A DNA stretch of 47,044 nt, taken from contig NZ_NRJH01000007.1 in the NCBI RefSeq assembly GCF_003585925.1, forward strand, positions 1-47,044, read 5' to 3'. The notes under the pieces were generated by a model. It was not told the DNA's origin and made no database searches. It saw only the letters and a list, made by a program, of their open reading frames with translations. The stretch is from Psittacicella melopsittaci. Its GTDB lineage: Bacteria; Pseudomonadota; Gammaproteobacteria; Enterobacterales; Psittacicellaceae. Positions 27,103 to 36,900 of the stretch are shown here, in pieces. Positions within the stretch are counted from its first letter, which is position 1; each line of letters begins with the position of its first letter. Position numbers and translations under genes: made by a program.

Positions 27103-27888
27103 TTAGGCTGCTTGCCAAATAAAGCTAGTCATAGATAAAGAACCTGCAACGCGTTTGACATTAAACACGCTCACTTTATCGGCATCAGTGGTTGCTCCTA
27201 GAGCATAGAATAAAGGATCCATATGATCAGGAGTTGGAGCGGCTAAATCCGCATATTGATAATCTTGGTAATTAAGAATTGGCTCAAGATCACGCTCTAC
27301 AACTTTATCACGCATCCAATTATCAAACTCTTTTGCCCAAGTAAATTCAGCATTCTGATCACTACGATCCATCATGCGGAGATTATGCACAAGGTTACCT
27401 GAAGTAAAAATTAAGATGCCTTGTTCACGCAGAGTTTGGAGTTTTTGTCCGAGAGCAAACATTTGCGCTGGAGTTAATTTACTATCAATACTTAATTGCA
27501 CTACTGGAATATCTGCTTCAGGATACATGTGTACTAGCACTGACCATACGCCGTGATCTATACCCCAAGAGTTGTCAATTTTAATGCCTGTGCCAGCTAG
27601 ATTTTGTAAAACATTGCGAGATAAATTAACATCACCAACTACAGGGTATTTTAAATCATAGAGAGCTTGCGGGAAGCCAAACATATCATAAATTTGTTCT
27701 GGTACTGGAGTAGCTTGGACTGCTGTGGCATTAGTGTACCAGTGTGCTGAGATAGCAAGAATAGCTTGAGGTTTACCTAATTCTTTACCTAGTTGAGCCC
27801 AAGTTTGGGTAAATTCATTGTTGTTAATTGCGTTCATAGGACTGCCGTGTCCAACAAAGATTACGGGCATAGTTTTTTGGTTTTGCAT
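27103..27888 (-). CDS. 4,5-DOPA extradiol dioxygenase-like protein (LigB/YgiD family), copy 2
   Basis: 261 residues; same motifs as copy 1: FVGHGSPMNA, SAHWYTNAT, WGIDHGVWSVL, MYPEADIPVVQLSIDSKL, FTSGNLVHNLR, DHMDPLFYALGA. The GHGSPMNA form is nearer to E. coli YgiD than copy 1, so copy 1 may be the diverged duplicate. A good ribosome site (AAGGAAA) precedes the ATG. Upstream lies 1.45 kb without a gene; CTCTAACCAAG occurs twice just upstream and can form a CTTGG/CCAAG hairpin in the leader. Confidence 0.93.
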   Translation of the reverse strand: MQNQKTMPVIFVGHGSPMNAINNNEFTQTWAQLGKELGKPQAILAISAHWYTNATAVQATPVPEQIYDMFGFPQALYDLKYPVVGDVNLSRNVLQNLAGTGIKIDNSWGIDHGVWSVLVHMYPEADIPVVQLSIDSKLTPAQMFALGQKLQTLREQGILIFTSGNLVHNLRMMDRSDQNAEFTWAKEFDNWMRDKVVERDLEPILNYQDYQYADLAAPTPDHMDPLFYALGATTDADKVSVFNVKRVAGSLSMTSFIWQAA

Positions 27889-28383
27889 AGTTTTATTTCC
27901 TTTTAAAGTGTTGTGTTTGTTTTATGTTTTTTTGGCTTGGTTAGAGCCAAGAGTTTTTTCTTGGTTAGAGAAAACTTAAAAAACTAGAATAATTTGCTAA
28001 ACAAATATTTTACCTAGAACAAGGTAGTGAGAAACTTACTTAGAGTAAGTAGGTAATTTAGTTGCTTGCTTAGAATAAAACACCTCAGCTATTTACTTAC
28101 TTAAGGCAAATAAGACTTTCTCAATCTAGGTAAAGACTTCTTGGGAAAACTCCATCTTTATAATAGTTCCTAAAATTCAAGATCTTAGCAACTAATTGAG
28201 TAAAATTTAATCCAAAAAAAAGTTAGAGGCATACTAAGGAATAGGTAGTTTACCTCTAAACTCAGTTTAGCAAAATTCATGTAAATTTAACGTAATGTAA
28301 ATCTACAAGTATGTCTGATAAACAGTAGGTAGATATTTTTAAATACACCTATGTATATCAATACGTATATTATAACCTAAAAA

Positions 28384-28408
28384 GGTAAATATTTGTCAAA
28401 TATTTACC
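28384..28408. promoter_or_regulatory. 25-bp palindrome, possible operator
   Basis: GGTAAATATTTG (28384-28395), T, CAAATATTTACC (28397-28408): perfect 12-bp arms around one base. The odd single-base centre makes a DNA-binding site more likely than an RNA hairpin, but the arms could also fold with a five-base loop. No adjacent promoter is obvious. Confidence 0.45.
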
Positions 28409-28789
28409 CCAAAAGTTTATACCTCCCAAAATGGAACTATTAAGAAAAACAGGAAGATATTTTTCTAAAGACGCACATAGAACTAAAATTTTAGCTAGGA
28501 ACCATATGGTTATTTTTATGGATTATTCTACAGAGGCAAGAAGGCAAGAAAAAACAAAAAAAGTTGATTCTTTGCCAAGGCAAGAGCTTTACTAGGGCAG
28601 TGAAAGAAAATAATTGTTACACAAATTGTGTCAGAATTAGAGAAAAAATAAGTAAATTTATTGCTCTTATTTTTACTTTTTTGATGCAAAACCGCTTTAA
28701 TTTGCGTTTTTAAGATGACCTATGAAAAAAATCTTAAAAATAATGAGCTTAAACGCCTAAAAACTAATAAGTTATGGTATGATAAATAT

Positions 28790-28878
28790 ACCTTAATAAT
28801 TAGTATCCTACGATATTAATCATTAAATAATTTATGCAATATTCAGGGCTAGTCTGCGAAAGCAGACTAGCTTTTTTT
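28790..28878 (+). ncRNA. Candidate small RNA (~90 nt) with GNRA-loop terminator
   Basis: A TATGAT -10-like element (28778-28783) precedes an AU-rich body that ends in GCTAGTCTGC (28848-28857), GAAA, GCAGACTAGC (28862-28871), seven Ts. The terminator is among the best in the window, is oriented plus, and has no plus-strand gene upstream (nearest gene is on the minus strand), so it must end some transcript. The promoter is weak (no -35 seen). Confidence 0.45.
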
Positions 28879-28940
28879 GTTTTAATTTTCTGGGCTAAAG
28901 TTTTTACTTTGTAGGTATGTTTACGGGCATTATTATTGTT

Positions 28941-29079
28941 TTTTTTCTCTTGTTTCATTCTTGTTTTTTCTCTTGCTTCATTCTTATTTTTTTTCTTTCG
29001 CTTCATTCTTTTTTTTCTCTTGCTTCATTCTTTTTTTCTCTTGCTTCATTCTTGTTTTTTTCTCTCTTGCACTTTCTTG
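28941..29079. repeat. Six imperfect tandem copies of a T-rich ~23-bp unit
   Basis: Core CTCTTGCTTCATTCTT recurs at about 28947, 28970, 28995, 29017 and 29038, with a degenerate sixth near 29061, separated by T runs of varying length (period 21-25 bp). Slippage at the T runs is likely. Confidence 0.8.
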
Positions 29080-29343
29080 TTTTTTTTCTTTGTCTTTACT
29101 TCTCCCTTCTTTATCTTTTTTCTTTATTTTTATTCTTTGTTTTGCTCAACTTAGCTCTTGCCTACTTGTTAAGAGTTCTTAATAAGACCTTTTTCTTGCT
29201 TTAACTTAAGTTTTATTCTCATCCCTTATCTCACTTAACTCTCTATTTATAGTACAATTAACACGATATTATTTTGCTGAACCTCATAAAGCAAAATACA
29301 ACAAGGAAGTTTAGACACAATTTTTTTTAAGAGAATAACATTT

Positions 29344-30711
29344 ATGGCAGAATTTACCTGGGACCAAAAGCTAATTGATAAGTACAACTTATCAGGTCCA
29401 CGTTATACTTCATACCCAACTGCATTAGAGTTTTCTGATAAGTACACTAATGTAGATTTTGAGCAGGCGTTACAAAAATACCCTGAACGTCCGCTTTCAA
29501 TTTATATTCACATTCCGTTTTGTCACACTTTATGTTACTTCTGTGCTTGTAATAAAGTTATTACTCGTCACAAAGAAAAAGCTGATATCTATCTTGATTA
29601 CTTAGAAAAAGAGATGGCTTATCGGGCTAAAAGTCTGCAAGGACGTAAAGTAAATCAATTTCATTTAGGTGGGGGTACGCCAACTTACTTAGTACCAGCG
29701 CAAATGCGTCGCCTCATGGAAATGGCACACAAGTACTTTAACTTTACTGACGATGTAGAAATGGGGATTGAAATCGACCCACGTCGTATTGAGTTAAACT
29801 ACATGGATATGCTAGTTGACCTTGGCTTTAATCGTATTTCGATTGGGATTCAAGATTTTGATCTGCAAGTGCAAGAAGCAGTTAACCGTGTCCAAGACAA
29901 AGAGTTTATTGCTGCTTTAATTGCTCATTCGCGCGAGTTAGGCATTAACTCAATTAATCTAGATTTAATTTACGGTTTACCTTTCCAAACTGTAGACAAG
30001 TTTGCCAATACTTTAGAAGATGTAATCAAGTTAAATCCAGATCGTCTCAGTGTGTTCAACTATGCTCACTTACCAGCACGTGTGCCTGGACAAGCCAAAA
30101 TCAAAGAAGACACTTTACCAAGTGCTCGCACTAAATTAGATATTTTTGCTCACTCGATTAAGCGTTTACACCAAGCTGATTTTGCTTTTATTGGCATGGA
30201 TCACTTTGCTAAACCTGACAATGAGTTAGCTCTTGCCCAAAAAGCTGGCGTTTTACACCGTAATTTCCAAGGCTATACCACCCACGGGGAAGCTGATCTT
30301 GTTGGTTTAGGTTTAAGTAGTATTTCTATGGTAGGTGACACCTATGCCCAAAATGCTAAAACCACACTTGAGTATTACGATTTAGTGGAAAAAAATAGCC
30401 AAGCTATAGTTAAGGGCTTTGCTTTAAGTGACGAAGACTGCTTACGTCGTGATGTAATTAAACAAATTATCTGTAACTTTGGGATAGATTACCGTGACTT
30501 TGAAAAGCTTTATAACATTGACTTTAAAGAGCACTTCAAAGATGAAATTCAACTCTTAGATACTTTTATTGCTGACGGTATTGTAGTCCCTCACGCTGAC
30601 GGTAATGGCTTTAGTATTCCTGAGAGTGGTAAGCTTTTTGTTCGTCATGTGTGCATGGCTTTTGATGAGTACTCGAATTTAAAACGTGCTTCATTTAGTC
30701 GTATTCTCTAA
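29344..30711 (+). CDS. hemN: Oxygen-independent coproporphyrinogen III dehydrogenase
   Basis: 455 residues (E. coli HemN 457). Radical-SAM enzyme that decarboxylates two propionates of coproporphyrinogen III without oxygen. Cluster motif C60-x3-C64-x2-C67-x-C69 (IPFCHTLCYFCACN) has the extra fourth Cys typical of true HemN as opposed to HemW. N-terminal GPRYTSYPTA, LGGGTPTYL, EIDPRRI, SIGIQDFD, NLDLIYGLPFQT, GMDHFAKPDNELA and QGYTTHGEADLVGLG follow the E. coli protein closely. The long upstream region lacks an FNR box that I can see. A terminator follows 140 bp downstream. Confidence 0.97.
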   Translation: MAEFTWDQKLIDKYNLSGPRYTSYPTALEFSDKYTNVDFEQALQKYPERPLSIYIHIPFCHTLCYFCACNKVITRHKEKADIYLDYLEKEMAYRAKSLQGRKVNQFHLGGGTPTYLVPAQMRRLMEMAHKYFNFTDDVEMGIEIDPRRIELNYMDMLVDLGFNRISIGIQDFDLQVQEAVNRVQDKEFIAALIAHSRELGINSINLDLIYGLPFQTVDKFANTLEDVIKLNPDRLSVFNYAHLPARVPGQAKIKEDTLPSARTKLDIFAHSIKRLHQADFAFIGMDHFAKPDNELALAQKAGVLHRNFQGYTTHGEADLVGLGLSSISMVGDTYAQNAKTTLEYYDLVEKNSQAIVKGFALSDEDCLRRDVIKQIICNFGIDYRDFEKLYNIDFKEHFKDEIQLLDTFIADGIVVPHADGNGFSIPESGKLFVRHVCMAFDEYSNLKRASFSRIL

Positions 30712-30853
30712 GAGCATACTCTAAGTACATCTATTTATATTCTTTAAAAGCACTTGGTACTAGGCTTTAAATTATTTAAAGTAGTTATAGCTATAGTACC
30801 AAGAGAAACTTTTAACTAATATTTATATTTAGGTACGCCCATTTAAGGGCAAG

Positions 30854-30884
30854 AAGAACTCGCTGACAAGGCGAGTTCTTTTTG
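30854..30884 (+). terminator. Intrinsic terminator of hemN
   Basis: AAGAACTCGC (30854-30863) / GCGAGTTCTT (30871-30880), loop TGACAAG, then TTTG. Confidence 0.88.
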
Positions 30885-31453
30885 TATCTCTGAGCAAGAA
30901 ATAAATTAGGATAAAAGGCAAAAAATCTTCTGTCCAATCCCCCCTGAAATTCGCAAAAAATCAATTTTTGTGATGCCTAATTAAATTAAATAAAAAAATT
31001 TACAGATACCTAAAGATTATCAATGAATTTTTAGGGTAAATTTTTTGTAAGAAATAAAGTTTAAATATCAATAAATTAAGAAAAGAAAGTAAACTTTATT
31101 TCAAATTTTGTAAAACTAATTTAAAAAATTATTGTCTTATAAAGCGAATAATAAATAATATACTTTAGCTTTTCTTGTGATAAGAAAAGCATCTTGGATA
31201 ACTGAATAAAAAACACGCAAAGGACGGTTACTGCGGTAGCCTAGATTTGTGAGTAAAAAAATAATAAACTTCTAAACTAATAAGAAAAGTGTATATCTAT
31301 ACATTGTTATTCTTTTAAGAATAAACTCCTAAATTACTAATAAGATATAAATAGTAAGATAACTTCGCTATGCCATATAAGATTTTCCTCTAATTTCTTA
31401 TATTTTCTATTCCATTTATAGCAAAGTTATTTTATATTTTGTATAATATATAC

Positions 31454-31838
31454 AACAGATTCTTTTAACTTGATTTTTCTCTAAAATCGCGGTTAATGAT
31501 GCGAGGCTGGTCCCGGTTGTTAGCTAAGGTGGCAGAGAGGAATTATAGGTTAAAACCTTCACACTCTCAATCTAAGTGAAGGTCGATAGGTGTAACTAAG
31601 TAAAGAACTGGATTTAGTACGGGTCGACGCGAGGCTGGTCCCGATCACCATTACGAGATTTAAGCTTTACTTAGTTATTTTCCAACTACTATTTTTGCAA
31701 AGTTTAACTTTTGTTAGGCAATTTTTATTTACCTATCTCCAACTCTACTTAACTAAGCTTTTACATAGTTAACCTTGTAATATAGAGTTAGTATTCCGAA
31801 AAACAAAACCTCGAGAGAGTTCTCGAGGTTTTTCTTAA
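31454..31838 (+). ncRNA. Candidate large structured RNA with a duplicated 15-nt motif
   Basis: TATAAT at 31442-31447 suggests a start near 31454; a perfect terminator AACCTCGAGA (31807-31816), GAGT, TCTCGAGGTT (31821-31830) plus Ts ends it. In between, GC content rises well above the surroundings. GCGAGGCTGGTCCCG occurs exactly twice (31501-31515, 31629-31643). Helices seen: ACCTTCAC (31555-31562)/GTGAAGGT (31576-31583), whose loop CTCTC (31564-31568) matches an upstream GAGAG (31535-31539) and could form a pseudoknot; AACTAAGTAAAG (31594-31605)/CTTTACTTAGTT (31665-31676) enclosing the second motif copy; GATAGGT (31585-31591)/ACCTATC (31731-31737) closing around it; AACTCTA (31741-31747)/TAGAGTT (31783-31789) with nested TTAACTA/TAGTTAA. 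Not recognised as tmRNA, RNase P, 6S, SRP RNA or a riboswitch. lldD starts 314 bp after the terminator, so a free RNA is favoured over a leader. Confidence 0.6.
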
Positions 31839-32056
31839 TTCTAGAGGGCAAGAATTTAAATAATAGACTAATCTTTTTTACTTGCTCTTATCATTTTTGT
31901 ACTATTCCTTATCCATTTCTCCTTTCCTTTTCTTTAGCATTTTTTCTCGTTTTACTTTGCCTTATCTCTTTTGCTTTTTCTCTTTTTTCTATTCTTTTCT
32001 TTTGTCGCTTTTACTTATAGGAAAAATTTTTATTTTGCGGTAGATTTTTAATTAAA

Positions 32057-32135
32057 TATATAGTAATCTAGAGAAATAACCATAATTTTTTTGTATTTTT
32101 TATATAGTAACCTAGAGAGATAATCCTTAATTTTT
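32057..32135. repeat. Direct repeat upstream of lldD, possible operator pair
   Basis: TATATAGTAATCTAGAGA (32057-32074) and TATATAGTAACCTAGAGA (32101-32118) begin two ~34-bp copies 44 bp apart (about four helical turns); both continue with ATAA-CC-TAATTTTT variants. The second copy ends ~17 bp before the lldD start. Could bind a lactate-responsive or redox regulator as a dimer pair; not assigned. Confidence 0.6.
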
Positions 32136-32151
32136 CATCATCGAGGAAAGT

Positions 32152-33321
32152 ATGGCATCATTAGATAAAATGACCAGCGTGGAAGATTTCAAAAAAGTAG
32201 CTAAAAGAAGAATTCCCCGCATGTTCTATCAGTACGTAGATTCAGGATCTTGGACGCAGTCAACCTATAGACGCAACCATGATGACTTTGGTTCTATTTT
32301 ATTCCGCCAAAAAGTTTTAGTTGATATGGACAACCGTTCTCTTGCAACTAAAATGGTTGGGCAAGACGTAAAAATGCCTATTGCCGTAGCTCCAACTGGC
32401 TTTACGGGGATGGTGCATGCGAATGGAGAAATGTTAGCTGCTAAAGCTTGTGAAAACTTTGGTATACCTTATACTCTATCTACCATGTCGATTTGCTCGA
32501 TCGAAGATGTACGTAGTGCCACTAGTGCTCCGTTCTGGTTCCAGCTTTATGTAATGCGTGATCGTGAGTTTATTGAAAACCTCATTCACCGTGCTAAAGA
32601 AGCTCACTGTGGTGCTTTAGTTTTAACTGCAGATTTACAAATTGTAGGGCAACGTCACTGTGATGTTAAAAACGGTCTTTCTGCCCCACCAAAACCTACT
32701 CTTGCTAATATTCTTAATTTAATGACTAAACCATCTTGGTGTTTAGGCATGGCAAAAACAAAACGTCGTTCTTTTGGGAATATTATTGGTCACGCTCGTG
32801 GCGTAGACAATATGGATGACTTTTTTGGTTGGACAAAAGCTCAGTTCGATCCGACTTTAAGTTGGAAAGACGTGGAGTGGATTAAAAACCTTTGGGGTGG
32901 CAAGCTGATTATTAAAGGGGTATTAGACCCAGAAGATGCTTACCAAGCTTATGAGCATGGAGCAGATGCCGTAATCGTTTCAAATCACGGTGGACGTCAA
33001 CTTGATGACACAGCTTCAACAATTGAGATGTTACCTTCGATTCTTGAGCGCGTTGGCGGTAAACTAGAAGTATTCCTTGACGGTGGCGTTTACAGCGGTC
33101 AAAGTGCTCTCAAGGCGTATGCTTTAGGAGCTAACGGGGTATTTATTGGTCGTCCACACCTCTGGGGCCTAGGAGCTTATGGTCAAGAAGGAGTAGAAAA
33201 GGTTCTTTCAATTCTTTATGATGAAATGGATCGTTCTATGGCATTTTGTGGTAAAACCAATATCCTTGATGTAGATAAAGAAATTTTATTACCTGGTACT
33301 TATCCAGTACCTAAGTGGTAA
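32152..33321 (+). CDS. lldD: FMN-dependent L-lactate dehydrogenase
   Basis: 389 residues (E. coli LldD 396). Oxidises L-lactate to pyruvate and passes electrons to the quinone pool. The alpha-hydroxy-acid oxidase motifs are all present: PIAVAPTGFTGMVHANGE, STMSICSIEDV, FWFQLYV, the catalytic pair H279 and R282 in SNHGGRQLD, LDGGVYSGQSALKAYALGANGVFIGRPHLWGL. The N-terminal RRIPRMFYQYVDSGS and an arginine/lysine-rich loop (residues 192-212) that can mediate membrane association support LldD over soluble lactate oxidases, although other 2-hydroxy acids cannot be excluded. GAGGAAAG is a good ribosome site. Upstream lie a direct repeat and a structured RNA. Confidence 0.93.
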   Translation: MASLDKMTSVEDFKKVAKRRIPRMFYQYVDSGSWTQSTYRRNHDDFGSILFRQKVLVDMDNRSLATKMVGQDVKMPIAVAPTGFTGMVHANGEMLAAKACENFGIPYTLSTMSICSIEDVRSATSAPFWFQLYVMRDREFIENLIHRAKEAHCGALVLTADLQIVGQRHCDVKNGLSAPPKPTLANILNLMTKPSWCLGMAKTKRRSFGNIIGHARGVDNMDDFFGWTKAQFDPTLSWKDVEWIKNLWGGKLIIKGVLDPEDAYQAYEHGADAVIVSNHGGRQLDDTASTIEMLPSILERVGGKLEVFLDGGVYSGQSALKAYALGANGVFIGRPHLWGLGAYGQEGVEKVLSILYDEMDRSMAFCGKTNILDVDKEILLPGTYPVPKW

Positions 33322-33400
33322 TGCCGACTCTTTTTGCAACAACTTAACTTTGGCTTAAAAAGAGATAACTTAGAATTAATCTCGATTAATTTTAAGGACA

Positions 33401-33438
33401 AATGGGAAAGTGTGTTTCACACTTTTCCATTTTTTTTG
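33401..33438 (+). terminator. Intrinsic terminator of lldD
   Basis: AATGGGAAAGTGTG (33401-33414) / CACACTTTTCCATT (33418-33431), one G-T wobble, loop TTT, eight Ts. Confidence 0.88.
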
Positions 33439-33568
33439 CTAATAACCTTTATTTTCTCAGGGGTATAGACAAGAGGAGTTAGAACAATTTGAGAAGATTA
33501 AGGCAAAGCTTATCTTGAGCAAGATCTTGGTTTGCCTTTTGGGCAAAATTCCTCTTTGTTTTTCCATA

Positions 33569-33577
33569 AAGTGCGGT
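33569..33577 (+). other. Haemophilus-type DNA uptake sequence
   Basis: AAGTGCGGT preceded by A and followed by AA, AATAT, six bases, then A and AAAAA, which satisfies the extended consensus (core, N, R, five W, six N, R, five W). Further cores on the other strand are at 21339-21347 and 35364-35372, within genes. Confidence 0.6.
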
Positions 33578-33882
33578 AAAATATACTAGTAAAAAAGTGC
33601 GTATAACTCAGGCAAGGCTTGGTATGAATTTACTTCATCAAGCCTCTAGGTTGAGGAGCATTTTTTTCAGAAGTGAAGAGTAGAATTAAGGAGTTTAAAT
33701 GCTCTTTTGTTCGCGTAACAAATTTGCTATTTATAGTGCAAGAAAAGCTCGCCTTTGGTTAGAAGTTATCTTCTTTCTCAAGGAGAAATTTGCTTGTCCT
33801 TAAGATAAAAAGATGCTCTTGTTGTTGCTTCTGTAGATAGCTTTAGCAATCTGGAATAGCAGCAATAGCTTTTTTTATTTTT

Positions 33883-33898
33883 CCTACCCGCAGGTAGG
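33883..33898. promoter_or_regulatory. Hairpin in the pcnB leader
   Basis: CCTACC (33883-33888), CGCA, GGTAGG (33893-33898). It lies 45 bp upstream of the start codon and just after a T-rich stretch. The GGTAGG arm could hide or mimic a ribosome site; regulatory role unknown. Confidence 0.35.
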
Positions 33899-33943
33899 AT
33901 CTATATCTTCGGAAGTTTAAATTTTTATCATGAATGGATTACC

Positions 33944-36900
33944 ATGTCTAATAAAAATAATCGCAATGCAAGTGTAGCTCGTCGCTATCGTGATCTGGTT
34001 AAACGTTTTCCTGATTTGCAAGTTTATGATGCAAAAAAGGATTTTGGTTTCAATTTAGAACACCTTAGTCGCGGAGCTGCCAATATTAGCTCTCATTTAG
34101 AAATGGCAGATTATGATACCTACTTTGTAGGTGGCGTAATGCGTGACATTATTCTAGGTAAGGACTATAACGATATAGATATCTGTACTAGTGCGACACC
34201 AAACCAAATTAAGCAACTGTTTAAAGGACGTTGCCAAATTATTGGGCGTCGTTTCCAATTAACCCACGTAGCCGCGGGCGACAAACGTTACGATGTAGCG
34301 ACCTTCCGTGTTGACCGTGAAGTTAGTCGAGACAAATTAAGTAACGAACAGCGTAAGGCTGCCGACAATGGCATTCTCATGGTGGATAATGCCTTTTCTA
34401 CTGATGTAGGTGAAGATGCTAAACGTCGTGATTTTACGATCAACGCTCTTTTTGGTAAGGTGCTTACCAATGAGATTCTCGATTTTTATAACGGTATAGA
34501 TCACTTAATCAACCGTCGCGTGGTAATGATTGGTGATCCAGATATACGTTTACGTGAAGACCCTATGCGTATTATTAGGGCAATTCGTCTTAGTGCCAAA
34601 TTAAACTTCACTATTGACCAAGACTTACGTAAGAATATGTTCACCCATAAAAACTTACTTAAGTTTACTTCAGAATCTCGTCTTTCTGATGAAATCAATA
34701 AAACTCTTGCCTCAGGAGCAGCTTTTAAAGTAATTGAGCTCTTTAGTGAATATGATCTTAACGACATTACTTTACCGCAATTTCATGCGGTAGTAAACGA
34801 AGAGATTGCAGGGCAAGTTTCTTTTAGAGCAATTAACGGCTTTAAGCCTGAATTTGCCAAATTAATTGCTGATCAACACACCAATCTCAAACGCTTATTA
34901 ACCGAGCTAGAAATAGATCCAAATCTGATTAAAGCTTATAGCCCAACTTTAGCTTTAACTCTAGCTGGGGCTTTAATTACCGATCAACGCGTTGCCTATG
35001 ATCAACCGGTTAACCCAGCCTTTTTACTGGCAACTATGCGTTCGGTAGGTTTTATTGAAGTATTTTTACGTTACTACCATAACCTCATTGAAAACCCAAG
35101 TCGCAAATCTGACTTTGCCAAAGAAATTGAAACAGTTCTTCTTTCTTTAGCAGAAAACTCATTTAGTGAGTCATGCAATAAACTCAATGGTCGTGACAAG
35201 GAAAACACTAAAACTATTCTTTGTAACCTTGCCGTGCAGTTTATTACTCCAGCAGGTACTGACGCACTGCGTCGCATGAGCGAACCTATGTTCCGTGCGG
35301 CATTTAGTGTGTTCCGTATTTTTGTTCAACTCTTTAGTGTTGATGAACAAATTCTGGCTAACTACCGCACTTGGGACAAGATTAACCAACAATACGTAGA
35401 AGATACTAAACGTCGTCGTCCTGTACGTCGTAATCCGCAAGGGGAGATTATTAGTAGCAAGCGTCGTCGCGAAGTTCCTGATTTCCCTTATATGGATATT
35501 TCCGACAAGGAAATGCACATACGTTTAGCTCCTGCGATTGTAAACATTCAACAAGCTATAGTTTTACACAATAACTATCGTTTTAAACGCAGTGCAGGTT
35601 TAGAGTTACTTGATCTGTTCATTAAAAAACGTCGTGAGTATTACAATCTCGATCAAGACCAACTTGAGGCGGAGTTAGGACAGGTAAAGTCAATTTACTT
35701 TGATAAGCAACAGCAAGAAGATTTAGCTCTTTTAGCGCGCAAGCGTTTTAAAATTCGTCATACCCTTGATGAGGATCTCGAAGATCCAGTTGATTTTGGT
35801 GATGATGAAGAAGATCCTGAAAGAGCTAAGGCTTTACGTCATCAAGCAGCCCAAAAAATTCTCAAACAAACGTATGACGAAGATACGCCAATTGATGTAA
35901 ATGCTATTCCTTTTGCTTCGGATTTAGATCTTTATTATGACCGTGCTGAATTTCAAACGGTTTACAATGCTGACTTTGATAACTCGCACGAAGAAGATCT
36001 TAAAGTAACGCAAGAACAAACTTTAGGTCGCATTACGCCGTATAATCGCGAAAAACTTGATCAAATTTTCCATGAATTTGACAATGATTTTTACCTGCAT
36101 GGTTTACGTCCAACTCGCATTCCTGGAGGCGGTTGGGATACAAGCAAACGCGAAGCTGGCTTACAACGCATGTATGATATGGCGCCAGAAATTTCTCGCC
36201 ACATTATCAATCTGTATGCTAGTGAAAAAGTTGCCCGTGCAAGTGCTCGTGAAAAAGCTCGTGAACTAGGTTTAAACGCTAACTTACCTTACGAGAAGTT
36301 AATTGAGTTACTCCGTGATGTAGAAGAGCTACAAAACAAAGATCGCGAAGATGCACAACGTTATGCCCATGAGCAAGCTTTAATTGCTCAATACAATACC
36401 CAGTTAGCTAAATTAAAAGAAGACCCAGAAGCTAACGAAGCTCAAATTAAAGATATTGAAGCTAAACTCGAGCAACTGCTTCCAGCCCAAAACCCAATTG
36501 TTAAATCGGGGCATACCTATGCTTTAGATGCTTATGGTAATGTGTTACACCGTAAAGTGGTAAGTGAAGACAAAATTGCTCGCTTAAACTATCGTAAAAA
36601 ACAATATCACGCTGAGTTACAACGTCGTTACGAAATCAATAAAAACAAAAACATAGTTGCCGAACTTCATGCTAAGGGTATTTTCCATCTCGATGATGAG
36701 TATGATACTTATGACAGTGGGGAAACTATTGAAGAGTTCTTCAAACGTAATCGTTTTACGCAAGAAGATATAGATTTTGTGACTCTGTCAGATTACACAG
36801 CAGAAGATATTCACCAAAAACTCGAAGATGCAGAGCAAGCTTATCTGCAAGAGCAACAATACTTCAACTCAGTATCCGATGCTCTTGTGCAAGCTGATCC

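Larger units (their letters stand above)
27889..29343. other. 1.45-kb intergenic region upstream of hemN
   Basis: No convincing gene. Holds the leader of the dioxygenase gene, a 25-bp palindrome (28384-28408), a putative small RNA ending in a GAAA-loop terminator (28790-28878), and T-rich imperfect tandem repeats (28941-29079) that continue as a pyrimidine-rich tract to about 29220. Overlapping plus-strand frames in the T-rich tract (Phe/Ser/Leu only) are artefacts. No FNR-type box is seen before hemN. Confidence 0.6.
30712..32151. other. 1.44-kb intergenic region between hemN and lldD
   Basis: Contains the hemN terminator (30854-30884), an AT-rich stretch with no recognised element (30885-31435), a large structured-RNA candidate (31454-31838), a pyrimidine-rich plus-strand tract (about 31875-32030) and a 44-bp-period direct repeat next to lldD (32057-32135). 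No protein gene. Confidence 0.7.
33322..33943. other. Intergenic region between lldD and pcnB
   Basis: Holds the lldD terminator, one uptake-sequence core with a full tail (33569-33577), a bulged hairpin GGCTTG/CAAGCC (about 33615-33643) and the CCTACC/GGTAGG hairpin just upstream of pcnB (33883-33898). No protein gene recognised. Confidence 0.65.

Noticed and set aside
31454..31838. Retron msr-msd, tmRNA, RNase P or riboswitch identity for the structured RNA
   Set aside because: No reverse transcriptase nearby and none of the conserved signature sequences of these RNAs could be found.
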